DNA from: Clostridium chromiireducens
GTDB lineage: Bacteria; Bacillota; Clostridia; Clostridiales; Clostridiaceae
Direction of reading: 5' to 3'
Length of the DNA stretch: 64,000 nucleotides
Assembly: GCF_002029255.1 (NCBI RefSeq)
Contig: NZ_MZGT01000015.1
Coordinates: 21,362-85,361, forward strand
Notes under the pieces: model-generated
Told to the model about the DNA's origin: nothing
Database searches by the model: none
Seen by the model: only the letters and a program-made list of their open reading frames with translations
Shown here: piece by piece, positions 1-9,068 of the stretch
How the letters are laid out: every line of letters begins with the position of its first letter
How positions within the stretch are numbered: the stretch's first letter is position 1
Translations under genes and position numbers: made by a program

Positions 1-311
1 AAACTATGAAAAGTTTCTGCAAGCAAAATAGTTTTTAAGAAGTTGTAATGCTAAAGTTATCGGTTACTATTTCTTGAATTAATATAATAAAAATGTAATT
101 ATGTAATAAAAAAGGCAGCAACCGAAGTTACCGCCAAGTCCATTTTGTATCTTTATTTTAACTTAAGATATTTGTAAAGTTAAAGGGAAATCAATCAAAT
201 ATAAAGTTTCGCTTAATAAAATAGAGAAAGCTTTATATTAAATAAATTGTTGATTCAAAGTTTACTTTAGATATGAACGAAGCGAGAAAATCTATATAAA
301 AATGTACCAAA
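1..311. other. intergenic region at window start
   Basis: No convincing coding sequence is seen on either strand. The stretch lies downstream of the minus-strand CheX-like gene and contains one strong minus-strand terminator (104-135, listed separately). The rest is AT-rich spacer. Confidence 0.5.
104..135 (-). terminator. Rho-independent terminator, end of kinase/CheX-like operon
   Basis: Read on the minus strand, a 9-bp stem (GGCGGTAAC with GTTGCTGCC, two G-T wobbles) closes on a UUCG tetraloop and is followed by a run of T. It lies 177 bases after the CheX-like stop codon and is the first terminator in that direction, so it probably ends the transcript of that operon. Confidence 0.75.
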
Positions 312-866
312 CTACTTAAAATCTAAAATTTTATTTATAAATGTATTACCAGATAAAATACAGAAAACTCGCATTTGACCAAATTCCGTTTCGATTTTTA
401 CAATACGGTCATTTATTTCACTAAAATTATTGAGCAATTCTGTCTCTTGAATTATAAGAGGTATTGAAATTTTAACTGCTATATCACGTTTTCCAAATTC
501 TGAAAGAACATTTCCAACGGTAATATTTATTAAATCAGACGCAGTTTCTTTAATATATAATTCAGTTTCTTCCTCTTTGATATCCATACTTTTGGTATAG
601 CGTCTAAATATCTCTTTTATAAGTGAATTATCATAATTAAAACCTACGACTAACTTTCTGCAATCTTCAATGCAGATAATTGAAGTTAATCCGGTAAGAG
701 AAGTATTATCCCTCTCTAAAAATTCAAAATCCATTTGAATTACACTAATTTTGGTAACTTGATCTAAAACAGAAATAGTTCGTCTAACCACAGCAAGCAA
801 AAATTCATTTATATCTACGTCAGTTCTTATAATGCAACTTTTAGTGTTTTTTTTTGCATGAGACAT
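312..866 (-). CDS. CheX-like chemotaxis phosphatase domain protein
   Basis: This 184-residue protein has the size and layout of CheX/CheC-type CheY-P phosphatases. The helix at residues 108-119 (ASDLINITVGN) matches the CheX/CheC active helix, where the family motif is ExxN. Here it reads DxxN (D111, N114), a conservative change at the catalytic acid. The ATG follows directly after the TAA of the large upstream kinase gene, and its AGGAGG ribosome binding site lies inside the end of that gene, so translation is coupled. It probably removes phosphate from a receiver such as the CheY-like protein at 7961-8422, or acts on the kinase itself. The assignment rests on motif and context; the sequence is divergent. 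Confidence 0.65.
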   Translation of the reverse strand: MSHAKKNTKSCIIRTDVDINEFLLAVVRRTISVLDQVTKISVIQMDFEFLERDNTSLTGLTSIICIEDCRKLVVGFNYDNSLIKEIFRRYTKSMDIKEEETELYIKETASDLINITVGNVLSEFGKRDIAVKISIPLIIQETELLNNFSEINDRIVKIETEFGQMRVFCILSGNTFINKILDFK

Positions 867-3800
867 TTAAGATTCCTCCTTATTAAAAAAGGTGAAGGTG
901 AATTTGGTGCCGTGACCTAAAGATGTCTCTACGTTTATTGATCCTCCAAGCTTTTCGATTTCCGTTTTAACAGCACTTAAGCCATAACCTCTGCCTGATA
1001 ACTCATTAATTGAATCTCTAGTTGAGAAATTATCCGAAAATATTAAAGTTATCAATTGTTCACGGGTTAGGGAAGTAGCCTGAACATTTGAAACTAAGTT
1101 TTTATCAATGGCTTTTTCTTTAATTCTTTGAGTATCGATACCTATTCCATCATCTTCGATAATCAATGAGATGCAAGAATTATGATCTTGTACAGTACAT
1201 CTAATATTACCTAGTTCGTTTTTTCCATTTTCTAGCCTTTCGTCAGGAGTTTCTATGCCATGATCGACAGCGTTTCTAAAAACATGGATTAAGCTTTTAA
1301 TAAAAGGAGAAAATATGTTTGGATTTACTTTAATGTCATCGCCATTAATATTTAATGTGCAGAGCTTTTTATCTAAGCTTTGTGCAAGTTTATATGTATA
1401 ATCAATATAAGGAATAAGCATTTCTTTAATATTTTTGAATCTAATAGTTCTCATGATTTCAATAGCCTCTAAAAGTGATTTGTTCTCTTTATACATTGAG
1501 TTTTGGCCTACAAGTTTAGCTATCTTTTCTAGCTTTATAGCTAAAGCTTCATCTATAAATATTTTAGTTTCCTCAGCAAAAAAATGCTCTCCAAGTACGT
1601 CAGTAATAATTTTTATATCGCTTTTAAATGCGGAATAACAACAACTACTCTCAAAAATACTCATTATTATATTTTCAAAAGTAGAATCTTCTTTCTTTAG
1701 CTCAGACAATTTACTTTCAATTTTATGAAGCTCTTTAGGTAAGCTTATAAAGTTAAATTGCGAAAATGAACCTTTGTAAGTATGAATTGTGCGATAGATT
1801 TCAGATAATTTTTCATGAGGACTTAAATTCATTTCTAAAATTTCGTTATAGCCGCTTTCTATAAAAAATATAAAGGAATCAACTAATTCAGAGATATCAT
1901 TTTTATTAGTGAAGCCTGCAACAACGAGTTTAAGTCTTTTCTGCTCATCTTTAACCATTTCTTCAAGTTCTTTTTCATGAGTAATATCCGTAAGAATAAG
2001 CATGAATTTTAATTTGCTAAGTATCTTACATTTCATTTTAATATATCTTTTATTAATATAAATATTAGAGGGGAGTAATGAAAGTAACATTTCTTTTCTA
2101 AATTCATCATCAGTCTCTATTATCATTTTGATACTCATTGAAAAAGTAGTGACTGCATCAATACTATCAGAGAATAAAAGATTCAAAACATTAAGGCCAG
2201 AAATATCTCTTGAGAAAATATTTAAGCACTCACTGCTGTATTCCGAATCTATGATAAAATTATCGTCAAAAATTAGAAAGCCTTCCCCTGAATTATCTAA
2301 AAGAGAGTATACTTTATTCATAGATTCATTAAGTTCCAAAGTTCTTTCTTCAACTTTTCTTTCAAGAGTGTTATTTAAGTTTTCTAAGTTTTTATAAATA
2401 TGTGCATTTTCCATAGAAATTGCGATTTGTGAAGAAATTATTTTTAATATTTCAATTCTATCTTTACTAAAAGCTCCATCTATAAGATTATTTTCTAAGT
2501 AAATTAAGCCACTAACGTCTCCTTTTATTAATATGGGCATACATAAGATAGATTTCGGATTATATTCTAAAATATAGGGATCGTTTATAAATTTTTCATC
2601 TAGAGAAATTCTGTCTAAAATAACTGTTTCTGCAGAATTGATGACATAATTCACTAAACTTTTAGGAATATATTCATAATCATCAATTGGACATCCTTGT
2701 AAAACCTCTATTTTATTTGTCTCAGCTAAACCAATAGCCTTAATAAAATATTTATTATTTTCGTTTATTAAGTAAACTGCCTTTTGAGCTCCAGCGTTTT
2801 CGACTAAGATATAAGTAAGCTTTTTTAATAAATCTTCAAGAATAATTTCACCTGAAATAGCCTGAGTAGCTTTAATAATAGTTGCAGCATCCATAGAAAT
2901 TGTTTTATCACTAGAACTTGAAGTAGAATCAAAATAAAGTTTATTCATATAATTTAATCTGTTTGCTTCGGAATCTGTAAAGAATATATTCCTATATTTC
3001 TTTTTTAGTTGTTTTGCTTTTGCGTTTGCACCCCATCGCATATATAGGTAATGTGCTTCCTCAATGTAGAACCTGCCAAGCTTAAGATCTCCTTTTTCAA
3101 TAAATAGTTTTGCTTTAAGTTCATTTGAAAGAGCTTCATCTTGTATTAAATTATTCTTATTTGAAAATTCAATTGCCTTATTATAGTAATCAATAGCTTT
3201 TGTAACTTTCTTTTGGATTCTATTTTTTTCGGCTTCTACAAGATAATATTTATTTAAAAAGTTCATAGGAGCATGTTTTGCCCATTTTTTCATCTTGTGC
3301 TGATTTGATATTACTGCCCTTAAAGCCGACTTTTGTTCTATGGAAGGCAATTCTTTGCATCTTTCAAGTGCATTAAGTGAAGCATAGAAATAGAATGTTG
3401 GAACAGCAACTGTCGATTTTAAGCTGTCAATATATTTCTTAGTAAGTTCCGCATTTAATGCTGCTGCTTCGTGATCGTCAAATAAATAGCATAAAATTAA
3501 TTTTATCATATAAACAGAACATACTGATGTGGTATCAGCAGTTTTTATATGTAGTGGAAGCATTTTAGCCTCGTCATATACATCTCCAATAAGAAGTGTA
3601 GGATTTTCATTTTTTCCTCTAAGGTTATAAACAAGCTGACACATCATTTGAGTAAGATAAAGCTGAAGGTCTTGATTAAAACTTTTTATACTCTCAATAA
3701 AATAAGGCATTTCTGTTTCTAGTACTGCTAAACTTTTACCAGCATAGAAAGCTTTATTGCAGTAGTAAAATCCGTTACAAGATGCAAACTCTAAATCACC

Positions 3801-6800
3801 AACTTCAAGACCAGCTTCATACCCTTCTTTAAATAGAGGAAGAAGATCTTTTAGAGGTTCCTTCCAATGAGATATAAAGGCATTGTTCATAAAGTAAACT
3901 TTCGATTTCTGCTCCTTCGCATCTAAAATATCAAGTAGACGCAAAGCTAGTTTGCTAAGTGAATAACCAGTATCAATGTCACCAATAGAACAAAGAATCA
4001 ATCCATAAGCTCCATATAAAAAGGGTGCCTCAGGAGAATTACCAGATTTTATCAGGATTAATACTGCTTCAGAAACTATATAAGATAGAAGCAAAGGATC
4101 TGCTCTGTAGTACATAAATCCTACTGAAGAAATAATTGATAATACTGATAAAAGAGTTTTATCTTTAATTACAGGAGAATCAGGAATTGATTCTAAGGTT
4201 TTTGATTTCAAGTAAAGTCGCGCTTGAAGTAGCTTTGTGATTATCTCCACTTTACTAGGATTTCTATTAAAATTGAATCCCAGCAATTTAAAGCAATTTA
4301 TACCAGTATCAATTGCTTTAGGAATATTCCCTTGGGCAGCATAAGCCTGAATTAAAATCCTGTGTATGCTAACTTTATCTAATGCGGTTTTCACATTTAC
4401 CTCAACAATTGGAATTATGCTCATCATGCTTTCAAAATTGCCACTTAAATAAAAGGCTTCAGCAGCTTCAATATGGAGATTTAGTGTTAAATCATATTGA
4501 TCAATCCAACTATTATCGTCTAGTAAAGAAATTCCACACTTCAAATAGTTAGCTGCAAAATCATAAGCTATAGAATTTTTAGATTTTATTCCTGCTGCTA
4601 ATTCTAATTCGGCTATTTGTATTCTCTCTCCTAAAGTATTTATTAAATCTACTCCTTGGCTGTAATGATCTAAAATCTCAAACAATTTCTCATTAAGATA
4701 ATGCTCATCGGAATTCGAAAGCAGTAGTCGTCCGAGTTTTAGATGGAGTTCTTTTTTATTGGTACTTTCTACAAAATTATAGGCTGCCTGTTGAATTCTA
4801 TCATGTATAAAGTGCCATTGTATATTATTCTTATTATCTTGAAGTGCAATTAATCCGTCTAATAAGGCTTCATTTAATAAATTATATATTTTTTCTTTAG
4901 GCTTCTCAGCAATGATGGAAAGTGTCCTAATATCAAAGCTGTTTCCTATACAAGAAGCTAGAGTCAGCAGCTCTTTTACTTCTGGATTGAGCTTACTTAT
5001 TTTACGTATCATAAAATGAACAACATTATCTGTAATATCAGCATTAGTTATCAATTTGAGATCCCAGGTCCAAAGTCTAGTGATAGAATCAAAGGAAATT
5101 AAATTTTCCTTATGGAGGACCTGTAAAAACTGATTTAGAAAAAATGGGTTCCCCTCAGTCTTATTTAAGCACAATTCCCCCAGTGGAATAATTTCATCTG
5201 AATCAATATGTAAAGTATCTTTTAGCAAATTGCAAACATGAGGTAATTCTAGATTCTTTAACTTTACTTTAATAAGCTCAACATTTGATTTTTCAAGATT
5301 ATCAAGAAATAACACTAAAGGATGAGCTCCAAATATTTCATTATCTCTATAACTCAATAACAAGGTTAGGTTTTTTAATTCGCTGTCAAGGAGCAGTTTC
5401 TCAATTAGTTTTAGAGAGGCTAAATCACACCATTGAATATCATCTAGAAAAATAGTGAGTGGATGTTCCTTAGAGCAGCAAATCCTCACAAAAGTTTGAA
5501 ATACAAAGTTAAATCTATTAGAAGCTTCAGTTGGATTAAGGCTAGGAACATTAGGCTGATTCCCGACAATTAATTCAAAAGATGGTATAATATCTATTAT
5601 AATTTTGCTGTTTGAACCTATATTTTTAAGAAAAAGATTCTTCCAATACTCTAATTCAGATTTGCTGCTGGAAAGAATTTGTTTAATAACTTCCTCAAAT
5701 GCTTGTATTAATGCTGAATAAGAAAGGGAATGTTTTAATTGATCGAATTTTCCGACTGCATAAAAGCCATTTTGATTTACAATAAATTTTCGTAATTCAT
5801 TAACCAGTGATGATTTACCAACTCCTGAATATCCAGATACTGTAATAAGTTTCGGGGAATTTGAGTCGGAACATTCTAAGGTGTTTACAAGTTTTTTTAT
5901 CTCTAACTCGCGCCCATATAGTTTTTGAGATACTATAAATCTATTGGAAATATCATTTTTTCCTAAAACAAAACTATTAATTTGACCATTATTCTCAAAG
6001 TCATTTAAACATCTTTGAAGGTCATTTTTTAATTCTTCAGCACTTTGATATCTGTTTTCAGCCATCTTTTCCATAAGTTTCATGATTATGTCTGATATAA
6101 TTTTAGGAATTCTACTTAGTGCTTTAAATGGAGAAATAGGCTCCTTAGCTAAATGGCAGTAAATTAATTCTAATTCATCATTGGATGTAAAAGGTAAATG
6201 ACCTATCAATAATTCATATAGAGTTATTCCAAGAGAGTAGAAATCTGTCCTATAATCAATGGAACGATTCATACGGCCGGTTTGTTCAGGGGATATATAT
6301 GGTATGGTTCCGCGAACATGTTCAAAATTTCCTATGCTCCTATTATCAACTTCTAATATAGAAGACATTCCGAAATCAGTAACTTTAACAACCCCAGTTT
6401 GAGTATTTATAATTATATTACCTGGGTTAAGGTCGTTATGCACAATATTAGAGTTATGAATGTCACATAAGGCTTGAACAATTTTAAGAGATATATTTAG
6501 GAATTCATTGATTGTGAATTTTTTACTCCTTAGTATTGATTTAAGAGATTCCCCGCCGAAATCTTCCATAACTAAAAAAGGAGAACCTTCTTTTTCTATT
6601 ATTTCATATATCCTGACAATAGAGTCACTATTAATCTTCTGGTTTATTTCATATTCATGTCTTATACTAAAAATATGTGTAAAGTCTGAAGTTTCATCGT
6701 TCACTTGTTTTATAATCACTGGAAGGTTATCTTTTTTACGTTTACCTCTATATACAATAGTTCTCTCGTTAGTGTAAATTTTTTCAGTTATAATATATTT

Positions 6801-6815
6801 TGAAATCTCAGGCAT
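867..6815 (-). CDS. Giant hybrid kinase: Ser/Thr kinase, AAA-type ATPase, GAF, Hpt, CheA-like ATPase
   Basis: The 1982-residue cytoplasmic protein shows these parts in order. A protein kinase domain (about 7-270) has K36, HND at 126-128 in place of HRD, N133, DFG at 147-149 and a SPEQTGRMNR activation segment. A STAND/AAA-like ATPase follows, with Walker A at 328-336 and acidic Walker B D458-D459. A long helical TPR-like region spans about 600-1290. GAF covers about 1318-1470, then a coiled coil and a PAS-like segment. An Hpt domain has phospho-acceptor H1678 (IHTYKGSFSQF), and a CheA-type HATPase has an N-box RNAVDHG (N1848) and a C-terminal SGRGYGLSAVK. The first five parts resemble the known Ser/Thr kinase-ATPase-GAF-histidine kinase family. 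The Hpt plus CheA-type end, without a CheW-like P5 domain, is unusual. Its start has GGAGG 8 bases upstream. It lies 45 bases after the lipocalin-like gene and is coupled to the CheX-like gene. Confidence 0.9.
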   Translation of the reverse strand: MPEISKYIITEKIYTNERTIVYRGKRKKDNLPVIIKQVNDETSDFTHIFSIRHEYEINQKINSDSIVRIYEIIEKEGSPFLVMEDFGGESLKSILRSKKFTINEFLNISLKIVQALCDIHNSNIVHNDLNPGNIIINTQTGVVKVTDFGMSSILEVDNRSIGNFEHVRGTIPYISPEQTGRMNRSIDYRTDFYSLGITLYELLIGHLPFTSNDELELIYCHLAKEPISPFKALSRIPKIISDIIMKLMEKMAENRYQSAEELKNDLQRCLNDFENNGQINSFVLGKNDISNRFIVSQKLYGRELEIKKLVNTLECSDSNSPKLITVSGYSGVGKSSLVNELRKFIVNQNGFYAVGKFDQLKHSLSYSALIQAFEEVIKQILSSSKSELEYWKNLFLKNIGSNSKIIIDIIPSFELIVGNQPNVPSLNPTEASNRFNFVFQTFVRICCSKEHPLTIFLDDIQWCDLASLKLIEKLLLDSELKNLTLLLSYRDNEIFGAHPLVLFLDNLEKSNVELIKVKLKNLELPHVCNLLKDTLHIDSDEIIPLGELCLNKTEGNPFFLNQFLQVLHKENLISFDSITRLWTWDLKLITNADITDNVVHFMIRKISKLNPEVKELLTLASCIGNSFDIRTLSIIAEKPKEKIYNLLNEALLDGLIALQDNKNNIQWHFIHDRIQQAAYNFVESTNKKELHLKLGRLLLSNSDEHYLNEKLFEILDHYSQGVDLINTLGERIQIAELELAAGIKSKNSIAYDFAANYLKCGISLLDDNSWIDQYDLTLNLHIEAAEAFYLSGNFESMMSIIPIVEVNVKTALDKVSIHRILIQAYAAQGNIPKAIDTGINCFKLLGFNFNRNPSKVEIITKLLQARLYLKSKTLESIPDSPVIKDKTLLSVLSIISSVGFMYYRADPLLLSYIVSEAVLILIKSGNSPEAPFLYGAYGLILCSIGDIDTGYSLSKLALRLLDILDAKEQKSKVYFMNNAFISHWKEPLKDLLPLFKEGYEAGLEVGDLEFASCNGFYYCNKAFYAGKSLAVLETEMPYFIESIKSFNQDLQLYLTQMMCQLVYNLRGKNENPTLLIGDVYDEAKMLPLHIKTADTTSVCSVYMIKLILCYLFDDHEAAALNAELTKKYIDSLKSTVAVPTFYFYASLNALERCKELPSIEQKSALRAVISNQHKMKKWAKHAPMNFLNKYYLVEAEKNRIQKKVTKAIDYYNKAIEFSNKNNLIQDEALSNELKAKLFIEKGDLKLGRFYIEEAHYLYMRWGANAKAKQLKKKYRNIFFTDSEANRLNYMNKLYFDSTSSSSDKTISMDAATIIKATQAISGEIILEDLLKKLTYILVENAGAQKAVYLINENNKYFIKAIGLAETNKIEVLQGCPIDDYEYIPKSLVNYVINSAETVILDRISLDEKFINDPYILEYNPKSILCMPILIKGDVSGLIYLENNLIDGAFSKDRIEILKIISSQIAISMENAHIYKNLENLNNTLERKVEERTLELNESMNKVYSLLDNSGEGFLIFDDNFIIDSEYSSECLNIFSRDISGLNVLNLLFSDSIDAVTTFSMSIKMIIETDDEFRKEMLLSLLPSNIYINKRYIKMKCKILSKLKFMLILTDITHEKELEEMVKDEQKRLKLVVAGFTNKNDISELVDSFIFFIESGYNEILEMNLSPHEKLSEIYRTIHTYKGSFSQFNFISLPKELHKIESKLSELKKEDSTFENIIMSIFESSCCYSAFKSDIKIITDVLGEHFFAEETKIFIDEALAIKLEKIAKLVGQNSMYKENKSLLEAIEIMRTIRFKNIKEMLIPYIDYTYKLAQSLDKKLCTLNINGDDIKVNPNIFSPFIKSLIHVFRNAVDHGIETPDERLENGKNELGNIRCTVQDHNSCISLIIEDDGIGIDTQRIKEKAIDKNLVSNVQATSLTREQLITLIFSDNFSTRDSINELSGRGYGLSAVKTEIEKLGGSINVETSLGHGTKFTFTFFNKEES

Positions 6816-6860
6816 GAATTATACCTCCATAAAATATTGCTAAATTTATTCTTGAAAAAG

Positions 6861-7796
6861 TTACCATTTTCCATTATGTTGTTCCATAATACCGTATAAA
6901 TCTTTAATTTTAATCCATTGCCCGTCAATTCTAACATTACCAGAGAGTTTTATGAAGAATTCATAATGTTTTATATTATCAAGAAAAGGAAGTGGTTTTG
7001 GGACTTTAGTTCTATCCAATATATACATGATAGGTGTAACAATAACGTCTATATCAGTTGAGGTAATCTTCCAAGTGTTCATGAGCTTATCATCTAATTC
7101 ATAATGCTCAAAGGATACATCTTGGTTAAGTCTAATCCACTCATTAAGCTTCCAATTTCTATCATTTTTCTTAAAGTAAATTTCAGAATATTTTTGTGCA
7201 TATGGGCCATAATTAACAAGAGAAGCTAAAGAGACATCTTTGTTTTGTACGGCAATCCAATGCCATGCTGATTCTGAAGGAATGGTCCCGAAGCAATGGT
7301 CGTAATAGCATAGCGCATTTTCAATTTTATAAGTTTTATTAGATATTTTAATAAGTCCGTTTGTTAAATTATTAAAATAATGCATTAAACCGTATTTATA
7401 TACGTATTGATTTTCAAACTTAGTAAAGTATGGAATAGTGGGTTTTAAATAAAGATCTATATCAAAGGTATTATTCTTGAACTTAAAAGTCCATCCCTCT
7501 ATTTCATCGCCATTATATTCAATAGATATATTCTTTGAATGATAATTTAAACATAATTTATTTTTCTTCTGTTCTTTATCGAGAAAAAGCTTTTTAGAAA
7601 ATTCATATATTTTTTGTTCCTTAACCTCAAATAAGGTGAGAGTAAACTGGTCTATGAAATTAACTCTAACAAAGAAGAAATTAAAATATATGTCATTTTT
7701 CGTATCATAAAAGCCACTGTACCACCATTCTTTATCTTTCCATTGCCTTATGATATCCCATCTTGATAAAAGGACTTTCTTTTCTTCTAAATTCAT
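6861..7796 (-). CDS. Lipocalin-like CrtC/AttH/DUF2804-type protein
   Basis: This 311-residue protein has no signal peptide or membrane segment. The segment YYDHCFGTIP followed by WHWIAVQN resembles the DHxWG...WHW signature of the hydroxyneurosporene synthase (CrtC)/AttH/DUF2804 superfamily, which has a double lipocalin-like beta fold and binds or changes hydrophobic compounds. It is rich in aromatic residues and beta-forming stretches, as that fold requires. The start has an AAGGAG site. It sits directly upstream of the giant kinase with a 45-base gap and is probably co-transcribed, so it could bind a hydrophobic signal or have a housekeeping role. The family call is by motif only and the substrate is unknown. 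Confidence 0.5.
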   Translation of the reverse strand: MNLEEKKVLLSRWDIIRQWKDKEWWYSGFYDTKNDIYFNFFFVRVNFIDQFTLTLFEVKEQKIYEFSKKLFLDKEQKKNKLCLNYHSKNISIEYNGDEIEGWTFKFKNNTFDIDLYLKPTIPYFTKFENQYVYKYGLMHYFNNLTNGLIKISNKTYKIENALCYYDHCFGTIPSESAWHWIAVQNKDVSLASLVNYGPYAQKYSEIYFKKNDRNWKLNEWIRLNQDVSFEHYELDDKLMNTWKITSTDIDVIVTPIMYILDRTKVPKPLPFLDNIKHYEFFIKLSGNVRIDGQWIKIKDLYGIMEQHNGKW

Positions 7797-7865
7797 AACT
7801 CCACTCCTTTAGTAAATAATTCAGATAAGTAGAAGAAAATTTGAATAGCTATAATTTTAAATTTG

Positions 7866-7909
7866 AATAATAAAAGAGGAGAGCTGCTAAAAAAAGCACT
7901 TCCTCCAAA
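7866..7909 (-). terminator. Possible imperfect terminator after CheY-like gene
   Basis: On the minus strand GGAGGAAGTGCT and AGCAGCTCTCC form an imperfect hairpin followed by TCTTTTATT. It lies in the 165-base gap between the CheY-like and lipocalin-like genes, so it may separate or attenuate the two transcripts. Confidence 0.35.
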
Positions 7910-7960
7910 TTATAAATATGTAAAAAGCAAGATAAGATTTATAAATATTATTAAATTTAG

Positions 7961-8422
7961 CTAATCTAATCGTAGATCTAAATCTGGATTACGACTTTGT
8001 ATCTTGATGTCTTGTATTTTTTCTTCCTGTATCTTTTCTTCTTGTGTTTTTCCGTATTTTTTATATACATCTGTAATTACTTTATTTAGATTATCATATT
8101 TTATTGGTTTTAATAAATATCCTTTTGCGCCAACACTTACAGCATCTATGACCATTTTCTCTTGTCCATGAGAAGTAATCATTATTATTATCATATCGGG
8201 ATCCGTCTTCATAATTTTTTCTACGGCTTCGATTCCATTAATATCACCCATAGTTATATCCATTGTTATAATATCAGGATTTAATTTTTTAGATTTAGAA
8301 ACTGCTTCACTTCCGGACCTAGCAGTACCAACCACCTCATGTCCCATTTCTGTCAGTGTATGGGTTAGATTGGAAATCATAATTAAAGAATCATCAACTA
8401 CCATTATTTTTAATTTATTCAA
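7961..8422 (-). CDS. CheY-like single-domain response regulator
   Basis: A receiver domain fills the first 120 residues. Numbered from the chosen start, the acidic pair is D10-D11, the phospho-acceptor is D55 (IITMDITMGD), and a Thr/Ser (MITSHG) and Lys (LLKPIK) complete the active site. There is no output domain. The tail contains repeated QEEKIQ units, likely a short helix. I prefer the TTG at 8422, giving MNKLKIMVVDD, because AAAGG is then 10 bases away; the TTG at 8431 is only 2 bases from it. It lies upstream of the giant kinase cluster on the same strand and is a plausible phosphate acceptor for its Hpt domain and substrate for the CheX-like protein. That pairing is inferred. Confidence 0.85.
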   Translation of the reverse strand: MNKLKIMVVDDSLIMISNLTHTLTEMGHEVVGTARSGSEAVSKSKKLNPDIITMDITMGDINGIEAVEKIMKTDPDMIIIMITSHGQEKMVIDAVSVGAKGYLLKPIKYDNLNKVITDVYKKYGKTQEEKIQEEKIQDIKIQSRNPDLDLRLD

Positions 8423-8938
8423 TGTAATCAAACCTTTCTAAGTATTAGAAACTTATTTCCAGAGTTCTACTTAATTCTACCAATATATACATTATTATAG
8501 ATATACTTACAAGTAATTTTACAGTTGGATAAGTATTCGTGTCAATTAAATTAATTACTTTATAGGTAATTATTTCTTAAGAATTTTAATCAAAAATAAT
8601 TTATAAACCATGATTAATATAAAGAATTACGGAGAACAGAAAACTTTTTTATTATACTAGGTAACTCATATTATTTAAGTACATCAAATATGCTTATTAG
8701 TTACTTGTGCTTTATGATATGAATAAGGTTTAAATATGGATTGTAATCGGGGGATGTTAAGATGAAGAAAGAAAAGCATGATTTCTAGATATAACTTATT
8801 ATTCTTATAAAGTGTTTACAAAGTCTTTTAATATAGTTGCTTTAGAAGTACTTTTAAGTGATAATTTTTCAATTAATATTGATGATCATATAGATTGCGA
8901 GGAAATATAATAATTGCGAATCTAATTCACCGACTGGA

Positions 8939-8966
8939 TTGACAAATAAAAATTGAATATGATAAT
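8939..8966 (+). promoter_or_regulatory. Promoter of flavin reductase gene
   Basis: A consensus -35 box TTGACA (8939-8944) is separated by 16 bases from GATAAT (8961-8966). An AT-rich palindromic element begins at the -10 box, as expected for repression by steric blocking. Confidence 0.7.
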
Positions 8967-9048
8967 ATATGCATATACATATAAAATTTATTGAAGTATC
9001 TTTTTTGTTTCAAATAAAAATTTTTAATATATTATATGTATATACATA
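8967..9048. promoter_or_regulatory. Pair of palindromic operator candidates
   Basis: ATGCATATACAT lies at 8969-8980 against the -10 box, and a perfect 14-bp palindrome TATGTATATACATA lies at 9035-9048 in the 5' leader. The 12-bp core ATGTATATACAT of the second site recurs exactly within the larger palindrome at 10939-10958 before the QueG-like gene. The MarR-type regulator encoded between them is the obvious candidate binder (inference). Confidence 0.5.
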
Positions 9049-9068
9049 AAAAATGGGAGTTGATATTT

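Larger units (their letters stand above)
8432..9068. other. Intergenic region with divergent promoters
   Basis: The spacer lies between the divergent CheY-like gene and the flavin reductase gene. It holds the reductase promoter and two palindromes (listed separately). A stretch at 8812-8910 can be read as a 32-codon frame from GTG, but it has no ribosome binding site. It is recorded under rejected items. Confidence 0.5.

Noticed and set aside
104..135. GGCAGCAACCGAAGTTACC resembles the end of a c-di-GMP or glycine riboswitch
   Set aside because: The surrounding conserved blocks of those riboswitches are missing, and the sequence folds as a simple UUCG-loop terminator on the minus strand.
1435..1638. 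Plus-strand frames inside the giant kinase gene and similar opposite-strand frames in other genes
   Set aside because: They lie wholly inside long genes with clear protein motifs, have no ribosome binding sites and no motifs of their own.
8812..8910. 32-codon frame from GTG between the CheY-like and reductase genes
   Set aside because: It has no ribosome binding site and no recognisable family, and it lies in a promoter region. The frame may be chance or an old relic, too weak to list as a gene.
9036..9068. Upstream ATG start for the flavin reductase gene
   Set aside because: It lies inside the operator palindrome and has no ribosome binding site; ATG 9069 has GGGAG ten bases upstream.
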